The position numbers were made by a program, and so were the translations under genes. Positions 31,801 to 43,558 of a stretch of DNA of 64,000 nt are shown piece after piece. Numbering within the stretch: the stretch's first letter is position 1; every line of letters begins with the position of its first letter. Source of the stretch: Brachionus manjavacas (taxonomy: Eukaryota > Rotifera > Eurotatoria > Ploima > Brachionidae); assembly GCA_019054805.1 (NCBI GenBank), contig JAHQIY010000016.1:868001-932000 (forward strand), given 5' to 3'. The notes beneath the pieces were generated by a model that saw only the letters and a list, made by a program, of their open reading frames with translations, was not told the DNA's origin and did not search any database.

Positions 31801-34800
31801 CCAGGTTTAATGGCATGTTAAAGCTGAATACAGAGAGAAAACAAATATCAAACAAATTGAAATTTACAAGACGCTCTCAGACATTTTAAACTAAAAATGT
31901 TCAAGCTTTTTTTTATATTGTCATATGATCTATTTTCGAGAAAAGACCTAATTTCTTCAAGAAGTCTTCGATGTCAAACAATTGGTGATCAATTAAACTC
32001 ATCAAAACTTGAATTTTTTTCAATACACTCATAAAGTATCAAAGTAAATCTGAAATATTAACTGTTGAAAATTTAAACTAAAACTTTGTGAATTAAATTT
32101 GATACTTTGATAAACATTTATTTAGAAATATTTTTTTTGTTTGTCCAGTTTGAATATTCAAAGTAAGCAGCTCTGAAATTTTGAATATTATGCAAAGCTT
32201 AGTTGTATGATTACGAACAAACAATTTTTTAATTTAATTTAAAAAATTAACTTAAATGAATCAAGTTAGAAAAGAGGCTTTGAAAAAAATAAATTTAAGC
32301 TTTTCTTAAAAGGTTTAAACAAAACGAATAAATTTTCAATTTATTTGCTGATATAAAAAACGATTACTTTTGAACATAAAAATAAATTTGAAAATAAAAA
32401 AAGATAAATTTTTATTTAATCGGTATTGTTTTGGGACTAAAATCGACTAATATCAATAAAAATTCACAAATTTGGGTCAAAAATATGTAATAAAAAGACT
32501 AAAAAAGATAATGCTAAAGTTCTTTCATCTAATCTATTTTCTCTCATCAGATGGTTCGTTTTGAATTTTTGAAAAAGATATAGACTTATGATTTTTTTTG
32601 TTTTTTGAAAATATGACCAAACTATAAAACATTGTCTATCATTAATGTCAATTTCGAACAATTTAACAAGTTTTCAATTAAAAATTTTATTTTTTTGTCA
32701 AGTCAAGAAAAAAATTTAAAAAAAGAAGATATCTAATACAGATAAAAACAAAGAAGAATCACAGCCATTTTGTTAAAGAATAGAAGCAACAATTTTCTTT
32801 AACTTAAATCAATTAACAGCTTTTCAATTCATTAAATTCATATCAGTTCTATTCAACTTATTCTCCTATGATTTCCATATTTTCGTACTTTGCTTCATTT
32901 AGACTAGCGACGACTAAAGCGATTTAAATCAAGCTTTTAATCAAAATTTGGCCCGAGTAAAAGGCTCTTTTATTAGAATTTATTTTCAGCCTTAGAGCCT
33001 TATCTACGGGCAGCGAAAAAAATTTGAATAAAAAAGTCAAAACAAAAATATTTATCCAAACTGTGACATAATTACTAAATAAGGTCTAGATTAGTTCTGC
33101 TTGTTTACAAAGCAAACCAGGCATAAAGCTATGCTAGCCGAACAATTTCGAATCATTTAATGCATAAAGCGACTCAGCAATGTTCAGACTTACTCTAGAA
33201 TTTTAATTTTAAAATCAACTCTATCTAGAATAATAAGATTTCGGCTAGAATAATTGATTCGAGTGGATCAGCTATTTGCTTAAATAGCGCAATAGTGATT
33301 CATTAAGGACCAGATTATTGTTGATACCAAAAATTAATTACTTATTCTGTATCATTTCAATCGGCTTAGGCAATCTCTGGTGATTTGATGCAAACTTTTG
33401 TTTAATAATAGACAAAAAATTGGAAATATTCAAAAATTAAATACACACATGAGAAGCTCACATAGAAACAAAATCCATACGTAAGGTTTCTAATAAAAAT
33501 TGGCAAATATTGCGCCAAATGCAACTCTTGAGTGTACATGATCATTTTGATGGAAAAAAATTCAACAAATATTTACTATCTATTTTCAAATTAATATTTG
33601 CTTTTTGCTCGAATTTGGATGCTCAATTGACCAGTGAGCAAAATTCACAGACTAAAAGTCTGTGTAAAATCTTATAATCCTTAAGAAATACAATTTAGCC
33701 ATTAGCTAGTAATTAGACCCGGATCAATCAGAGTTATTTATTTGTTTGATTAAAAATTACTTATTTGTCATTTAGGGATACTTGAATTTATTCAAATTTA
33801 TATTTGTTTTCTTCCTCTTTTAAAATGTCTCGTTTTAATCATCAATCGAACAATTATTGGATTTTATTTAAGAATAGATAAACTCTATAGTCAAAATATG
33901 CTAATTTGACGATTCATAAAATTTATGACTTTGAAGCTAACCACAGCTTTTTTATTAATTTATTAAATTTTTGTATTTTATTACTCTATTATACAATCTA
34001 TTTTTGTTGAATCTTGAATGAAATTTGAAAATATTTTTGTTCTTAAATTAATTAAAATTTTTTATTTGGACTAATTTAGGGCACTTAGATGATCTTTTGG
34101 TAAATAAATGATTCAAAAGCGGGCTTTTCTTATTTTCTGCAAAACAAAAAAAACAAAACTTATTGTTGAATTTCTCAGTAAACATGAAGGGAAAATAATT
34201 GAGTAATACTAATGATAGGGAGTGATATCTCTCAAAATTATATATTTTATTTTTGGTAAGATAAATTTCCTTTTTATTTGAAAAGGATATTTTTATTGTT
34301 TTATTTCGTGCTTCCAAAGGAGTTTATGTTTTTGATTAGGGATACAATTTTGTTCACGAAATTTTAAAAGAGATCATTTAGTTCTTGTGCAATTGTTATA
34401 TAACCGTATTTAAAGAATTAAACAAAACACATAAACAATACAAAAATTTAGCAAAAAAACCAAATATCACTTAAATTTATTTGAAAGTTTATTCAACTAG
34501 ATTTGCTCTCTTGAATAGATTTATTTATTGATCAAAAATATCAGAAAGATTAGCAATCAAAAATTGACAGCCAAAATATAAGACTTATGAGATTTAATAA
34601 TTTAAAAAGAATTTTTTTACATATTGAAACAATTGCTGGAATTCTCTCAAAAGCTACAACACCAAATTCAATCAAATTGAAAGTCTCACTTCACAATTCA
34701 TTACAAAAGTGAGTTAAGCGTTTAGCTTAAAATATCTTATAAATGCTGCTTAAAACTTCATTTTGTTTCTAATTATTTATTGATCTTTTTTTCTATAAAC

Positions 34801-37296
34801 TCTTTATTTGTCCAAGATATAAGTGTTCAGGGAATGTGAAAATTTGGTATATTTATTAAAAAAATCAAAAATTTAAATGGAAAAGAGTTTTTTTTTGAAT
34901 TTTTTCAATTCTTTTAAATTTTTACATCGAAAAGCATAAAATAAAATATTCAAATTACAATTTGTTAGAACGTACATTTTAGTTATCAGTTTTGTACTAA
35001 GTTATCACATTGCAAAAATTTTTGTTTATTCCGAATGCTTTAAAGCTGGGAGCCACTTAGACCTTCTAGTCATGTAATTTGAACAGGTTTTGTTCGAATA
35101 AAGAAAGTGTTTTATTTTAATTTTAGGGATTAGAAAAAAAATTTCCATCTTCAATTAATATAGTAAGAGTTTTTTTTTAAACTTAATTCAGATGTTTTTA
35201 AAAATATTTTTTCTTTAAATAAATTGGTTTTAATAAATAATAAAATTTTAATTTACTTTTATGTGTATAATCTTGATAAAAGGATAGATAATCAAATATA
35301 AATCGAATCAAGTCCGGACTTTTTTAAAATTTTTTTTCAAAAGTCCGAGTCAAAGACTTTAATTTTTTTTTAAATAATGAATTGTGCTAATCTTGAAGAC
35401 TCGAGGTTTCGGTATCCTAAAGTCAATTTTTTCTCCATTTTCACAAATTAATCAAAAAAATTTTCCTTTTTTTCCATTTATGTAGAGTAATTATTCTAGG
35501 AACGAAAGATCATGAAAATTTGCGCCTAATTCTCAACTACTTTCAAAGCATTTTTTCCATTCATTTTTTATTGCTTAACATGATCGTGAGATTTTTTTTT
35601 GCATTAAATAAATGTGAAGACTTTTTAACTAAAATTGCAAGAAAATTCTGATATATGGAAAATCTTTATTCATTAGACAACCCATTAGAAACAAATATGA
35701 AAAAAAAAATTCGTCCGGACTTGCACTTTTTTTTTAAATGAGTTGGACTTTAATTTAAGAAAAAATTAAGTTTAAAATATTTGAATTTGAAACAAACTTG
35801 TTTTTCTTTGAAAATAACATCTCATATCCTTTCTTGGTGGAAAAATTACTTAAAACTATAATTTTAATATATTCCGAGCCAAATAGACTAATTCCAGATA
35901 TGTTTTATAAAATAATGGTCATTTTTAAATAAAAATAACATTTTATTTTTGTTTTTAAGATAAAATTTTGGCAAATTTTAGTTTCAGATAAAAACGATCA
36001 TTCAAAATTTTAACAAAAACAATCAATAATTTAAAAAATTCGGGTAAAGTTAATTCAAAAATTCAAATTCATATCTTTTATATTCAATAATTCAAACTAA
36101 AATAATTTTATTTTCCCACTTAAACAAACTTTAAATTTTAAAACATTCATTTTTTTGTCTTTATAAGTCTTTATCAAAATCAATAAAAAAATTTAAAACT
36201 ATCTAAGTTCAATTAAAAGGGATATTATAAATTTTAAATATGAAAATAAACTTGACATAACATCATTTTTCATAAACATTTGAACATTGCTCGTTTCAAT
36301 CTTTTTTCCTCCTTTTTGAAGCGGGTTTTTTTTAAACTTTTTGAATTTTAAATCTTCACCATTTAAAAAAGCAAAGATTGATGGTTTTTTATCGTTGTAA
36401 TCTTTACATTTATTCAAAAAATTTTGAGTCAAAAAAAAGAATTCATAGATCTAAGAGTATGCCTAGAAGGTCTAATCTTCATAAGATCTGAGTTTGTCGA
36501 TATCATCAAAGTGGATTGACAACACACACATCAATTTTTTAATTTTTTTAAAAATATTTTAAACTTGAACTAATTTTTCAAACAAAGTTTTAAATTAAAA
36601 AAATAAAGTTAATAAGAATTAAATGAAAAAAATTAAAAAATTTATTTATTCTGTATTTTAAAAAAAAAATTTTAATCGTAAAGAAAAAACTAATACCCAG
36701 TTCTACACTTACAATCACTTTTTAAAAACCAAGACTTTTTTATCTGTTTTTGTTCTCCATATTTTCTAAAAATTTTGAAATTATTTTAAAAGCAAAACAC
36801 TTAAAATTAGATAGCTATTTTAAATGCCTTTAAATAAAAAGACTTTTTTGTTAACTATCTATAGCTTTCCACTACCATTATCCAGACTTTGTAACATCTC
36901 ACTCACTCAAAGTCCACTATTCCTTATGAGTCCTGGCTACGTCACAACAGTAATTATATTTCAAGTTTTATTAGATTGAAGATAATGTTTCTGAAAGCAA
37001 AAACGATTATTACTTTTAGATTCATAAATAATTAGAAATCAAAAGAAACTATGGCTACACATTTGCTAAAATTTATTCAAAACCAAAACTTCCATTTTAA
37101 ATAACTAGTTTCAACAAATTTATGCTGTATAATATCTAAATGAAATGATTCAATAAAATATTTTACTATTAGTTTCTCTAAAAAATTCATTGATGATTAA
37201 TTTTAAATTAATTTATTATAAAAATTTACTAAAATTATTCTAAAAACCAACTTTTTTTGAGAATAATTTATTAACAAAAAATAATTTGAAACAAAG
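28848..37296. other. 8.4-kb intergenic region
   Basis: Long AT-rich stretch between UNC5-B (-) and the mitochondrial carrier gene (+), which are divergently arranged, so both promoters lie here. Open frames at 31665-31889, 32464-32661 and 34048-34317 have no recognisable similarity. A short coding-like run at 31146-31253 (+, ending DLKARIFLNAIWNKLM) and a lysine-rich frame at 36199-36432 (-) are noted as weak possibilities. Two diverged copies of GGGCCATCCAT lie at about 30634 and 30724. Confidence 0.4.
36199..36432 (-). other. Possible small lysine-rich coding stretch
   Basis: The minus-strand frame of 77 residues includes KCKDYNDKKPSIFAFLNGED and KGGKKIETSNVQMFMKND and then a hydrophobic end. 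It is longer than most chance frames here and has a non-random look, but no family, start context or splice partner could be assigned. Confidence 0.2.
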
Positions 37297-38733
37297 ATGT
37301 CTACTAATTCGGAATTGAAAAATCTTTTCGATAAATTGGACAAAAATGGAGATGGAAAAATAGACTTCAATGAGCTTAGAGAATATTTTAATGAATCGAA
37401 TTTGGATAATTTAAAGCCTAATGTAGTCGAAACACATACCAAAAAAGTATTTGAGCTTATGTCGAGTAGTAGAGATGGAAATAGGGTTCACTTGAATTTT
37501 CGTGACTTTGTCGATTATGTCACAGAGACTGATAAAAAAATGGAAATTATATTCAAAGATTTGGACCTGGATAAAAATGGAATAATTGATAGAGAAGAAA
37601 TAAAGACAGGCTTTGAAAATTTGGGAATAATTTTAAGCAATTCGCAGATAGATAAATTATTAAAGAATATAGATAAAAACAATTCACTACAAATTGATTG
37701 GAAAGAGTGGAGAGACTTTTTTCGTTTTACACCTCATGACAAAATAGAAGAAGCTTTACGTTATTGGAGAACTCAGACCTTTGTAGACTATGCTGATCAA
37801 TCGATTCCTAATGATTACACCAAAACGGAGAAACAATCAGGATTTTGGTGGAGAAATTTGGTAGCAGGTGGCTTTGCCGGAGCGATTAGCAGAACATGCA
37901 CAGCCCCTTTGGATAGAGTGAAAATTTTTTTACAAGTTCATGGAGCTGAGACCAAAATTGGAATTGTACAAGCTTTTAAAAACATGATCAAAGAAGGTGG
38001 TGTCAAATCGCTATGGCGAGGTATAATAAAAAATACAATCTAAATTTTATAAAAATAAATTTTTAATTATTTGCTAGGAAATTTTATTAATGTTCTAAAA
38101 ATAACGCCCGAAAGCGCTATAAAATTTGCTGCCTATGAACAAATTAAAGCTTTGATGGGCCAAGAGGGAGAACAGTTGCCTCCGTTTCAAAAATTTTTAT
38201 CAGGCACTTTGGCTGGTTTTACAGCGCAGACCACAATTTATCCCATGGAAGTTTTAAAAACAAGATTAGCTCTCAGAAAAACTGGAGAATTCAATGGAAT
38301 AAGCGATTGTGTACGCAAAATTTACCGAAAAGACGGCATGAAGGCATTTTATCGCGGGTATCTGTTGAACACTTTGGGCATTGCTGGCGTTGGTATCGAT
38401 TTGGCCATTTATGAAACACTAAAAAATAAATACCGGCAATTGTATCCGGAAAATCCGCAACCTGGCGTATTTTCGCTGCTTTTAATAGCTAACACCGCAT
38501 CGACCACCGCCATGTTTTCCACTTACCCAATGTTCATGATTAGAACTAGAATGCAATCTTCAACGAATCCAAAAGACACTATTTTATCTATTGCCAAACG
38601 TGTGTATAGTTCTGGTGGAATTTCGGGATTTTATAAGGGTGCTTTGGCTAACTTGGCCAAAGTGGCTCCCGCTGCTAGTATAGGCTATATTTCTTATGAG
38701 CAAATTTCAAAATATCTAGGTCTAAATAGATGA
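37297..38733 (+). CDS. Ca-binding mitochondrial carrier, SCaMC type (ATP-Mg/phosphate)
   Basis: Two exons, 37297-38020 and 38078-38733, join through a 57-bp GT-AG intron (38021-38077) to 459 residues, the usual SCaMC length. The N-terminal half has four EF-hands: loop 1 (15-26, DKNGDGKIDFNE), a degenerate loop 2 (about 58-70), loop 3 (90-101, DLDKNGIIDREE) and loop 4 (126-137). The C-terminal half has the three mitochondrial carrier repeats with signatures PLDRVK, PMEVLK and PMFMIR. The splice junction restores LWRGNFINVLKITPESAIKF, a strongly conserved stretch in the family. SCaMC proteins (SLC25A23/24/25) exchange ATP-Mg for phosphate across the inner mitochondrial membrane when cytosolic calcium binds the EF-hands. 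The start ATG is the first after an AT-rich leader and gives a complete first EF-hand. Confidence 0.93.
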
Positions 38734-38946
38734 GTAAGGAAAAATTTTAAACAAAATTTATTTAAAATTAGGTATTAGTTTTAAAAAAAAAGCGCATTCT
38801 TTTTTTTATAAAAAATTATTATATTTTACACATTTTTTTAAATAAATTCAATTAAAAACGCTTTTCTTTATTTTTCTCCATTTTTCCGTTTTGTTCGCGT
38901 TTTTTTTTGCTACGAATTAAAAATAAAAATATTTTTTTTATACATT
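38734..38946. other. Convergent 3' spacer
   Basis: Only 213 bp separate the stop codons of the plus-strand carrier and the minus-strand EGF-type gene. The stretch is homopolymer-rich and includes AATAAA-type signals (for example at about 38839). The two 3' UTRs probably overlap or abut. Confidence 0.5.
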
Positions 38947-41384
38947 TTAAAAAATGTTCAAAATATACTTTCTTTTATAAATTCTTTCGATAAAACCACA
39001 CAAAATAGACAATCCAGTTAAAATTACTACCAACACAGCAGTAACTATGATGAACCCTTTGGATACAAAAATTAATAATTACATTTTTTTTTAATTTTTG
39101 ATAAAATTACAAATAATACTAATTTGACAGTAATCACCGACATACCAGCCAAGACAATAGCAGACAAACTTTTTTTGCCTCATGCGACATATGCCTTCAT
39201 TTTGGCATTTTTTCGAGCATCCTTCTTCGCACACTTCACCAGGAAACAAATCTTTCTGCGGTGATACATCAACTGAAGTCAATGGGTCACATTCACACAT
39301 AACATTTCCCAAATGTGGTCTGCACCATCTATGATCATAGCAATAGTTCAATTGTCCCGTTTTGCAAGTCAATTCATTGTCTAAAAAAAATTTGTTTCTA
39401 ATGGTTACTTTTTAAATTGATTTAGTAGATAAAATTTAGAAAAAATATTCATAGAATGCTATCTAATAAACTAGCCCGATTTTTTACATCAATATTTCTT
39501 TTAAATTCTTATTTTGTGTATTTGTATTATTTTTGCTATGATTATTTACTTTTAATCCGAAAAGAAATAAAAATATCAGTGGTTTACATGGGAATTTTCA
39601 ACCTGATATTTTGTCTTGTCATGTGGTTGTTTTTATTAGTCGCCTACAAACCATATTCATCTGTGAACAAGCAATTCAGCCTGAGCAAAAAGATGCTAAA
39701 AAGGTTAAACTCAAAAATCAAGAGTCGAAATGACGAAGCCAGGTTGACATGTGAACAAAATTTGCTCCTAATTGACCACATTGAAACAATGAACCTTCAA
39801 ATATCGACCCGTAATGGATTTGGCCAAGTAAATGTATGCTTTAAATGCAAAATAATTCGGCCAGACAGATGCTACCACTGCTCAAAATGTTCCGTGTGCA
39901 TCCTAAAAAGAGATCACCACTGTCCACTTCTGAACAAGTGTATAGGATTTTCGAACCAAAAATATTTTCTCCTTTTACTAATCTATATTTTAATATATGA
40001 CTTTTTTTTTACATCGACCATTGTTTATAGTATGACCTTAAGTGATTTTGCCAAGCTTTACAAAAAAATAGACCAAATTCGCTGTTTAAATTGTTTGTTG
40101 ACATTTTTTCTAATTTTTATATCAATAATACCTTGTGTATTTTTACTAATTAACTCGTTTTATCTAGCTTGTATTAATAAAACTTCAATAGAAAACAATT
40201 ATCCACCAAGATTAGAGATCAAAAGTTGTGAACCACTTTATTCAGATAACATATTTGATCTGGGAACAGCGGAAAATTTTAAGCAAATATTTGGCTCAAG
40301 TATATTGCTAAGTTTGTTACCTATTTGGACTAGTGAGGGAGATGGCCACCACTTTAAAGTTTTAAATAATATTATTTAATTAAAACTTACAGTCAATGCT
40401 AAAGGAATTTTGAAATTCGTTTAAACTCGCTGTGCCGATTTCCAAATTATCAATAAATAAAGTGTCTAATTCTTCTTTTGAATTAACTCTAAAATAATTT
40501 TTTAAAAATTCTGTCATTTGCGTTAGATCTATTGATGGTAAATCTTGGGGATTCTTTTGATTTTTTTTCCAATAAACTAGTTTTGCAAAAAATTTCATTT
40601 CGTTCTTGTTTTCCACTGTGTTTATTTTCCAATCTTCTATGTCCATTCCATAATTTGAATTAACCTGACTGTCAACAGAATTGATAGGAATCTTTTTGAA
40701 CTATTTAAATTAAAATTTTAAATAAATTTTAAGATTCTAGAATTTAATTTTGTGTTACAAATCCTCTTATTTCTTCAGCAAACTTATTGTATGGTTTTAG
40801 AGCACTCGATAAAAACAATGTTAGATTCAAATCATACCTCAAAACACCTTAAAAAATAAAATAAAATATAAATTAAATTTTTTGTTCTTCAAAAAAAAAC
40901 AAATTTAATTTATTAAAAAAAAGAGCTTAAAAGAGCTTTTTTCACATTGTAAAGATATTTGATTTTCAGATTAATTTAACAATGCTTATCAATTATTTAA
41001 AATATTAAAATAATACAATATTCCAATTTATTTTGAACTAAAAATTTTTATGTCTCTTAATAGTCACTGTAAATCAATTTTAAAAAAATTAATTTTGGGC
41101 TTTGAAAGATATACATAAATTAAAAAGAGATTATAAATTGATTTTACCTAAGCATTTATCGCCTTGTTGGTACAAACCATTAAGACATTTGCATCCTTTG
41201 CTATTATAACATCGTTTATATTGGGATATGCTGCAATTTGTACATGAATCACCCTCTTTTAAAAATTTTTATTTTTATTTTTATTTAACTTTTAATTACC
41301 AGCTTTAACAGATTGATTGATCAAAACAGACATAGAATAGAAAAAAAATAGGCTTATAGCTAATCTTTGTTGTAATATTTTCAT
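38947..41384 (-). CDS. EGF-like type I membrane protein, six exons
   Basis: Exons 41384-41300, 41255-41148, 40847-40759, 40700-40391, 39380-39111 and 39056-38947 join in phase to 323 residues. Exon 1 is a signal peptide (MKILQQRLAISLFFFYSMSV). Exon 2 is a small cysteine-rich module with CLNGLYQQGDKC. Exons 3-4 form a region of about 130 residues without cysteine pairs, perhaps SEA-like, not confirmed. Exon 5 has two cysteine-rich modules; the second (CQNEGICRMRQKKFVCYCLGW) is a clear EGF-like domain. Exon 6 supplies a membrane helix and a short basic tail (RIYKRKY). It is therefore a surface protein with extracellular EGF domains; partner and role are unknown. The join across the 1010-bp intron 39381-40390 rests on phase and a strong donor (T|GTAAGT), so two separate genes remain possible. 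Confidence 0.65.
39456..40379 (+). CDS. DHHC palmitoyltransferase, intronless and nested
   Basis: A single frame of 307 residues. It has two N-terminal membrane helices (about 12-36 and 44-63), the cysteine-rich domain with CFKCKIIRPDRCYHCSKCS and CILKRDHHCPLLNKCIGFSN (catalytic D153-H154-H155-C156), then two more helices and a C-terminal part with FDLGTAENFKQIFG and LLPIWTSEGDGHHF, as in the ZDHHC2/15/20 group. DHHC enzymes attach palmitate to cysteines of cytosolic or membrane proteins, mostly at Golgi, endosome or plasma membrane. Most relatives have a tryptophan after DHHCP; here it is leucine (DHHCPLLNKC). The gene lies entirely within one intron (39381-40390) of the minus-strand EGF-type gene and has no introns, which fits retroposition into the host gene. 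Start is the first ATG that keeps the first helix. Confidence 0.9.
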   Translation: MLSNKLARFFTSIFLLNSYFVYLYYFCYDYLLLIRKEIKISVVYMGIFNLIFCLVMWLFLLVAYKPYSSVNKQFSLSKKMLKRLNSKIKSRNDEARLTCEQNLLLIDHIETMNLQISTRNGFGQVNVCFKCKIIRPDRCYHCSKCSVCILKRDHHCPLLNKCIGFSNQKYFLLLLIYILIYDFFFTSTIVYSMTLSDFAKLYKKIDQIRCLNCLLTFFLIFISIIPCVFLLINSFYLACINKTSIENNYPPRLEIKSCEPLYSDNIFDLGTAENFKQIFGSSILLSLLPIWTSEGDGHHFKVLNNII

Positions 41385-42780
41385 TTTTTAGACAATTTTG
41401 ATGGCTTAATTTTCCAAAATCTTTTTTTTCCATCAAACCCATAGACTAAAAATATTTATTGTTGGCAGATTTTTTTTATTAATTTCAATATTGTTTCGTA
41501 ATAAAGTAGATAAAAAGGTAATCGTTGAGCAAATTTTTCAGTTCTCAAATTTTGGACTTTCTTATTTGATAGTTTTTTTAGAGTTCTGATCATAAATATT
41601 TTCTTAAATAATAAAGAAGCTGTATAAAATGATTTTTATTAAAAGTTGGTTTTAAGTTTCAGTTTGATTTAAAGGAATAAAATTGATTTGGTTAGATTGA
41701 GTTTAATTCACCTAATTTTGTATATTTGATTTCTAATTTTATTAATTGATTGCTAACTTTTAAGAAAATATTTTTGCCTATGCTCTGAATTATATGGTTT
41801 TTTAATAAAAATCTAAATGAATTTTAATTGAGATTAAAAAAATTAGGATCATTAATTAGGAAATAAATTTTATCAATTTTATTCAAATTAAATTATTTTT
41901 TTTTCCTCAATTGTGCTTGAATTTTGGTTAAAAATTTATTTCTTTGTTAAATTATAAATTCTGGAGACTATCAAATATTTGATTCCAAAAAAAAAAGGTA
42001 ATTTATATTTATCTTGACATGTATAGTCAATTTAAATTTAGTTTTTAAGCATTTCATTGATTTAAATCATTAAGAAAAGAATAAAAAAAAACTTTTGAAA
42101 TAAAAAAAAAATTCAATAATTAAACTGAGTCAAATAAATAGCATCGGCAATCCATCAGCCAGAATCACGAACAAATGAAATTTTTGCCGTTCTGGCGACC
42201 TAGCAAGTGTCAATGTTTGAAAAAAAAAACTTGGACTTTTAGAAAAAAATCAGCGAATTTTAATTAATCTTTTTCTATTTTTGTTTTAAAAAATTGACAA
42301 ATCTGAAAATTATCCTAGATAAAAATTCAAAAAAGAGGTTGACAAATTGATGAATTTGATAAATTTAAATCAGTTTCCGCATTTATTTTCGAAGCAAATA
42401 TTGGTATCAATCAGACTGGGATAAAAGTCAAATACTTAGTTATTTAATATTATTTAAAGGACTCGGATTTGAAAACTTGTTAAGGTCATATTATTATGAA
42501 GCATTGAATTTCAACAAAGTAAAGTCAGAAAATTTTTTTGTAATTTATTTTTTAACCAAAATTAAAGATCAGTTAAGCATATATTTGAATCTCTCAAAAA
42601 ATGCTTATTATTTCCCTCCCCCCCCCCAATAAAAACAGGGTTTGTGAAGTTCATTTTAATTTGATTTTTTCAAATTAGAAAAGTTTAAATAGCTTTTTTA
42701 CTAAATCTAAATAGAAAAGAAGTAAAATTGTCTTAATCACTCTTTGTGGAGCATAAATTCATTACTTCGAGGTATAGATT
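41385..42780. other. Intergenic region
   Basis: About 1.4 kb of AT-rich DNA upstream of the EGF-type gene. A cytosine run (about 42617-42628) stands out. No gene is supported. Confidence 0.45.
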
Positions 42781-42784
42781 ACAT

Positions 42785-43108
42785 AGGCTCGTGACTTTTC
42801 AATACCCGGGATTTTTCAGTTCTTCAAGGCCTTTAACGCAGCTTCTATTTCTTTTCAGCTGTTTCGATATCGAGGTTAGTGCTAGCTGGTTCAGGTAGTA
42901 TAGATTATTTAGGTTCTGGTCTATTTAGAACTTCTCTAAAGTATTCAACCCATCCTTGTCCTTGCACTTTTTCAATTGTTTAGATACGACCCTCTTTGTC
43001 TTTAACTAATGTTGTTCTTTTCTGTTAAGAGCAACATATCGCATTAATGATCTTCCCTTTATTCCCTTTATCGCCCCTTGCTTCTTTCTTCACAAGCCTC
43101 TTTTTTAT
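42785..43108 (-). mobile_element. RTE-type LINE reverse transcriptase fragment, minus strand
   Basis: On the minus strand the sequence reads LVKDKEGRI, stop, TIEKVQGQGWVEYFREVLNR PEP, then ASTNLDIETAEK and, after a frame change, ALKALKN followed by a PGI motif. The order (VKDKxGxxL, W-x-E-Y/H-F-x-x-x-LNRP, then I-x-x-A-x-KxLKNGKxPGxD) is that of the RT entry region of RTE-like elements. At least three stops and one frameshift make it a relic. Confidence 0.7.
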
Positions 43109-43558
43109 TTCAAATGATGTTTCTAATTTCGCGGGAAATCGGTTAAATTTTGTCTTTTTATGTAGTAATTTTTAAAAAATTAAATTCTCTGCATGGAGAT
43201 ACCAAAAATTTAATTTTTGTATCAGAACTTGTACGAGATCATTAGAGGAATTCGAAAGAGCCCTGAAAAGCCTATTTTTCTAGAAAGTCAAATTGATTAA
43301 AATTTATTAATTATATGTAATTTGACAAGCTGAATCAAAATAGAAAAATAAAAAAACGGGTTATAAATTAAAATCATCAAAATTAAAGGGTCATAATTGG
43401 GAACCATGACACCCTTAGAAGTGAGAATTCTTAAAAAAAATTTCTGGAATAAGTTAATCTAAGACAAAAAAGTTGGCAAAAGGACGTAGAATATTTTGTT
43501 CTTAAAAAACATTTTTTGACAGAATAAAATTGCTAATTTTATAGTGCCCCAAATTATA

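Noticed and set aside
34048-34317. 89-codon minus-strand frame as a gene
   Set aside because: Composition (K, N, F-rich) is that of chance frames in AT-rich DNA, with no motif, start context or splice support.
42617-42628. Poly-C run as a functional i-motif/G-quadruplex
   Set aside because: A single uninterrupted run of about 12 bases is not a four-tract quadruplex motif.
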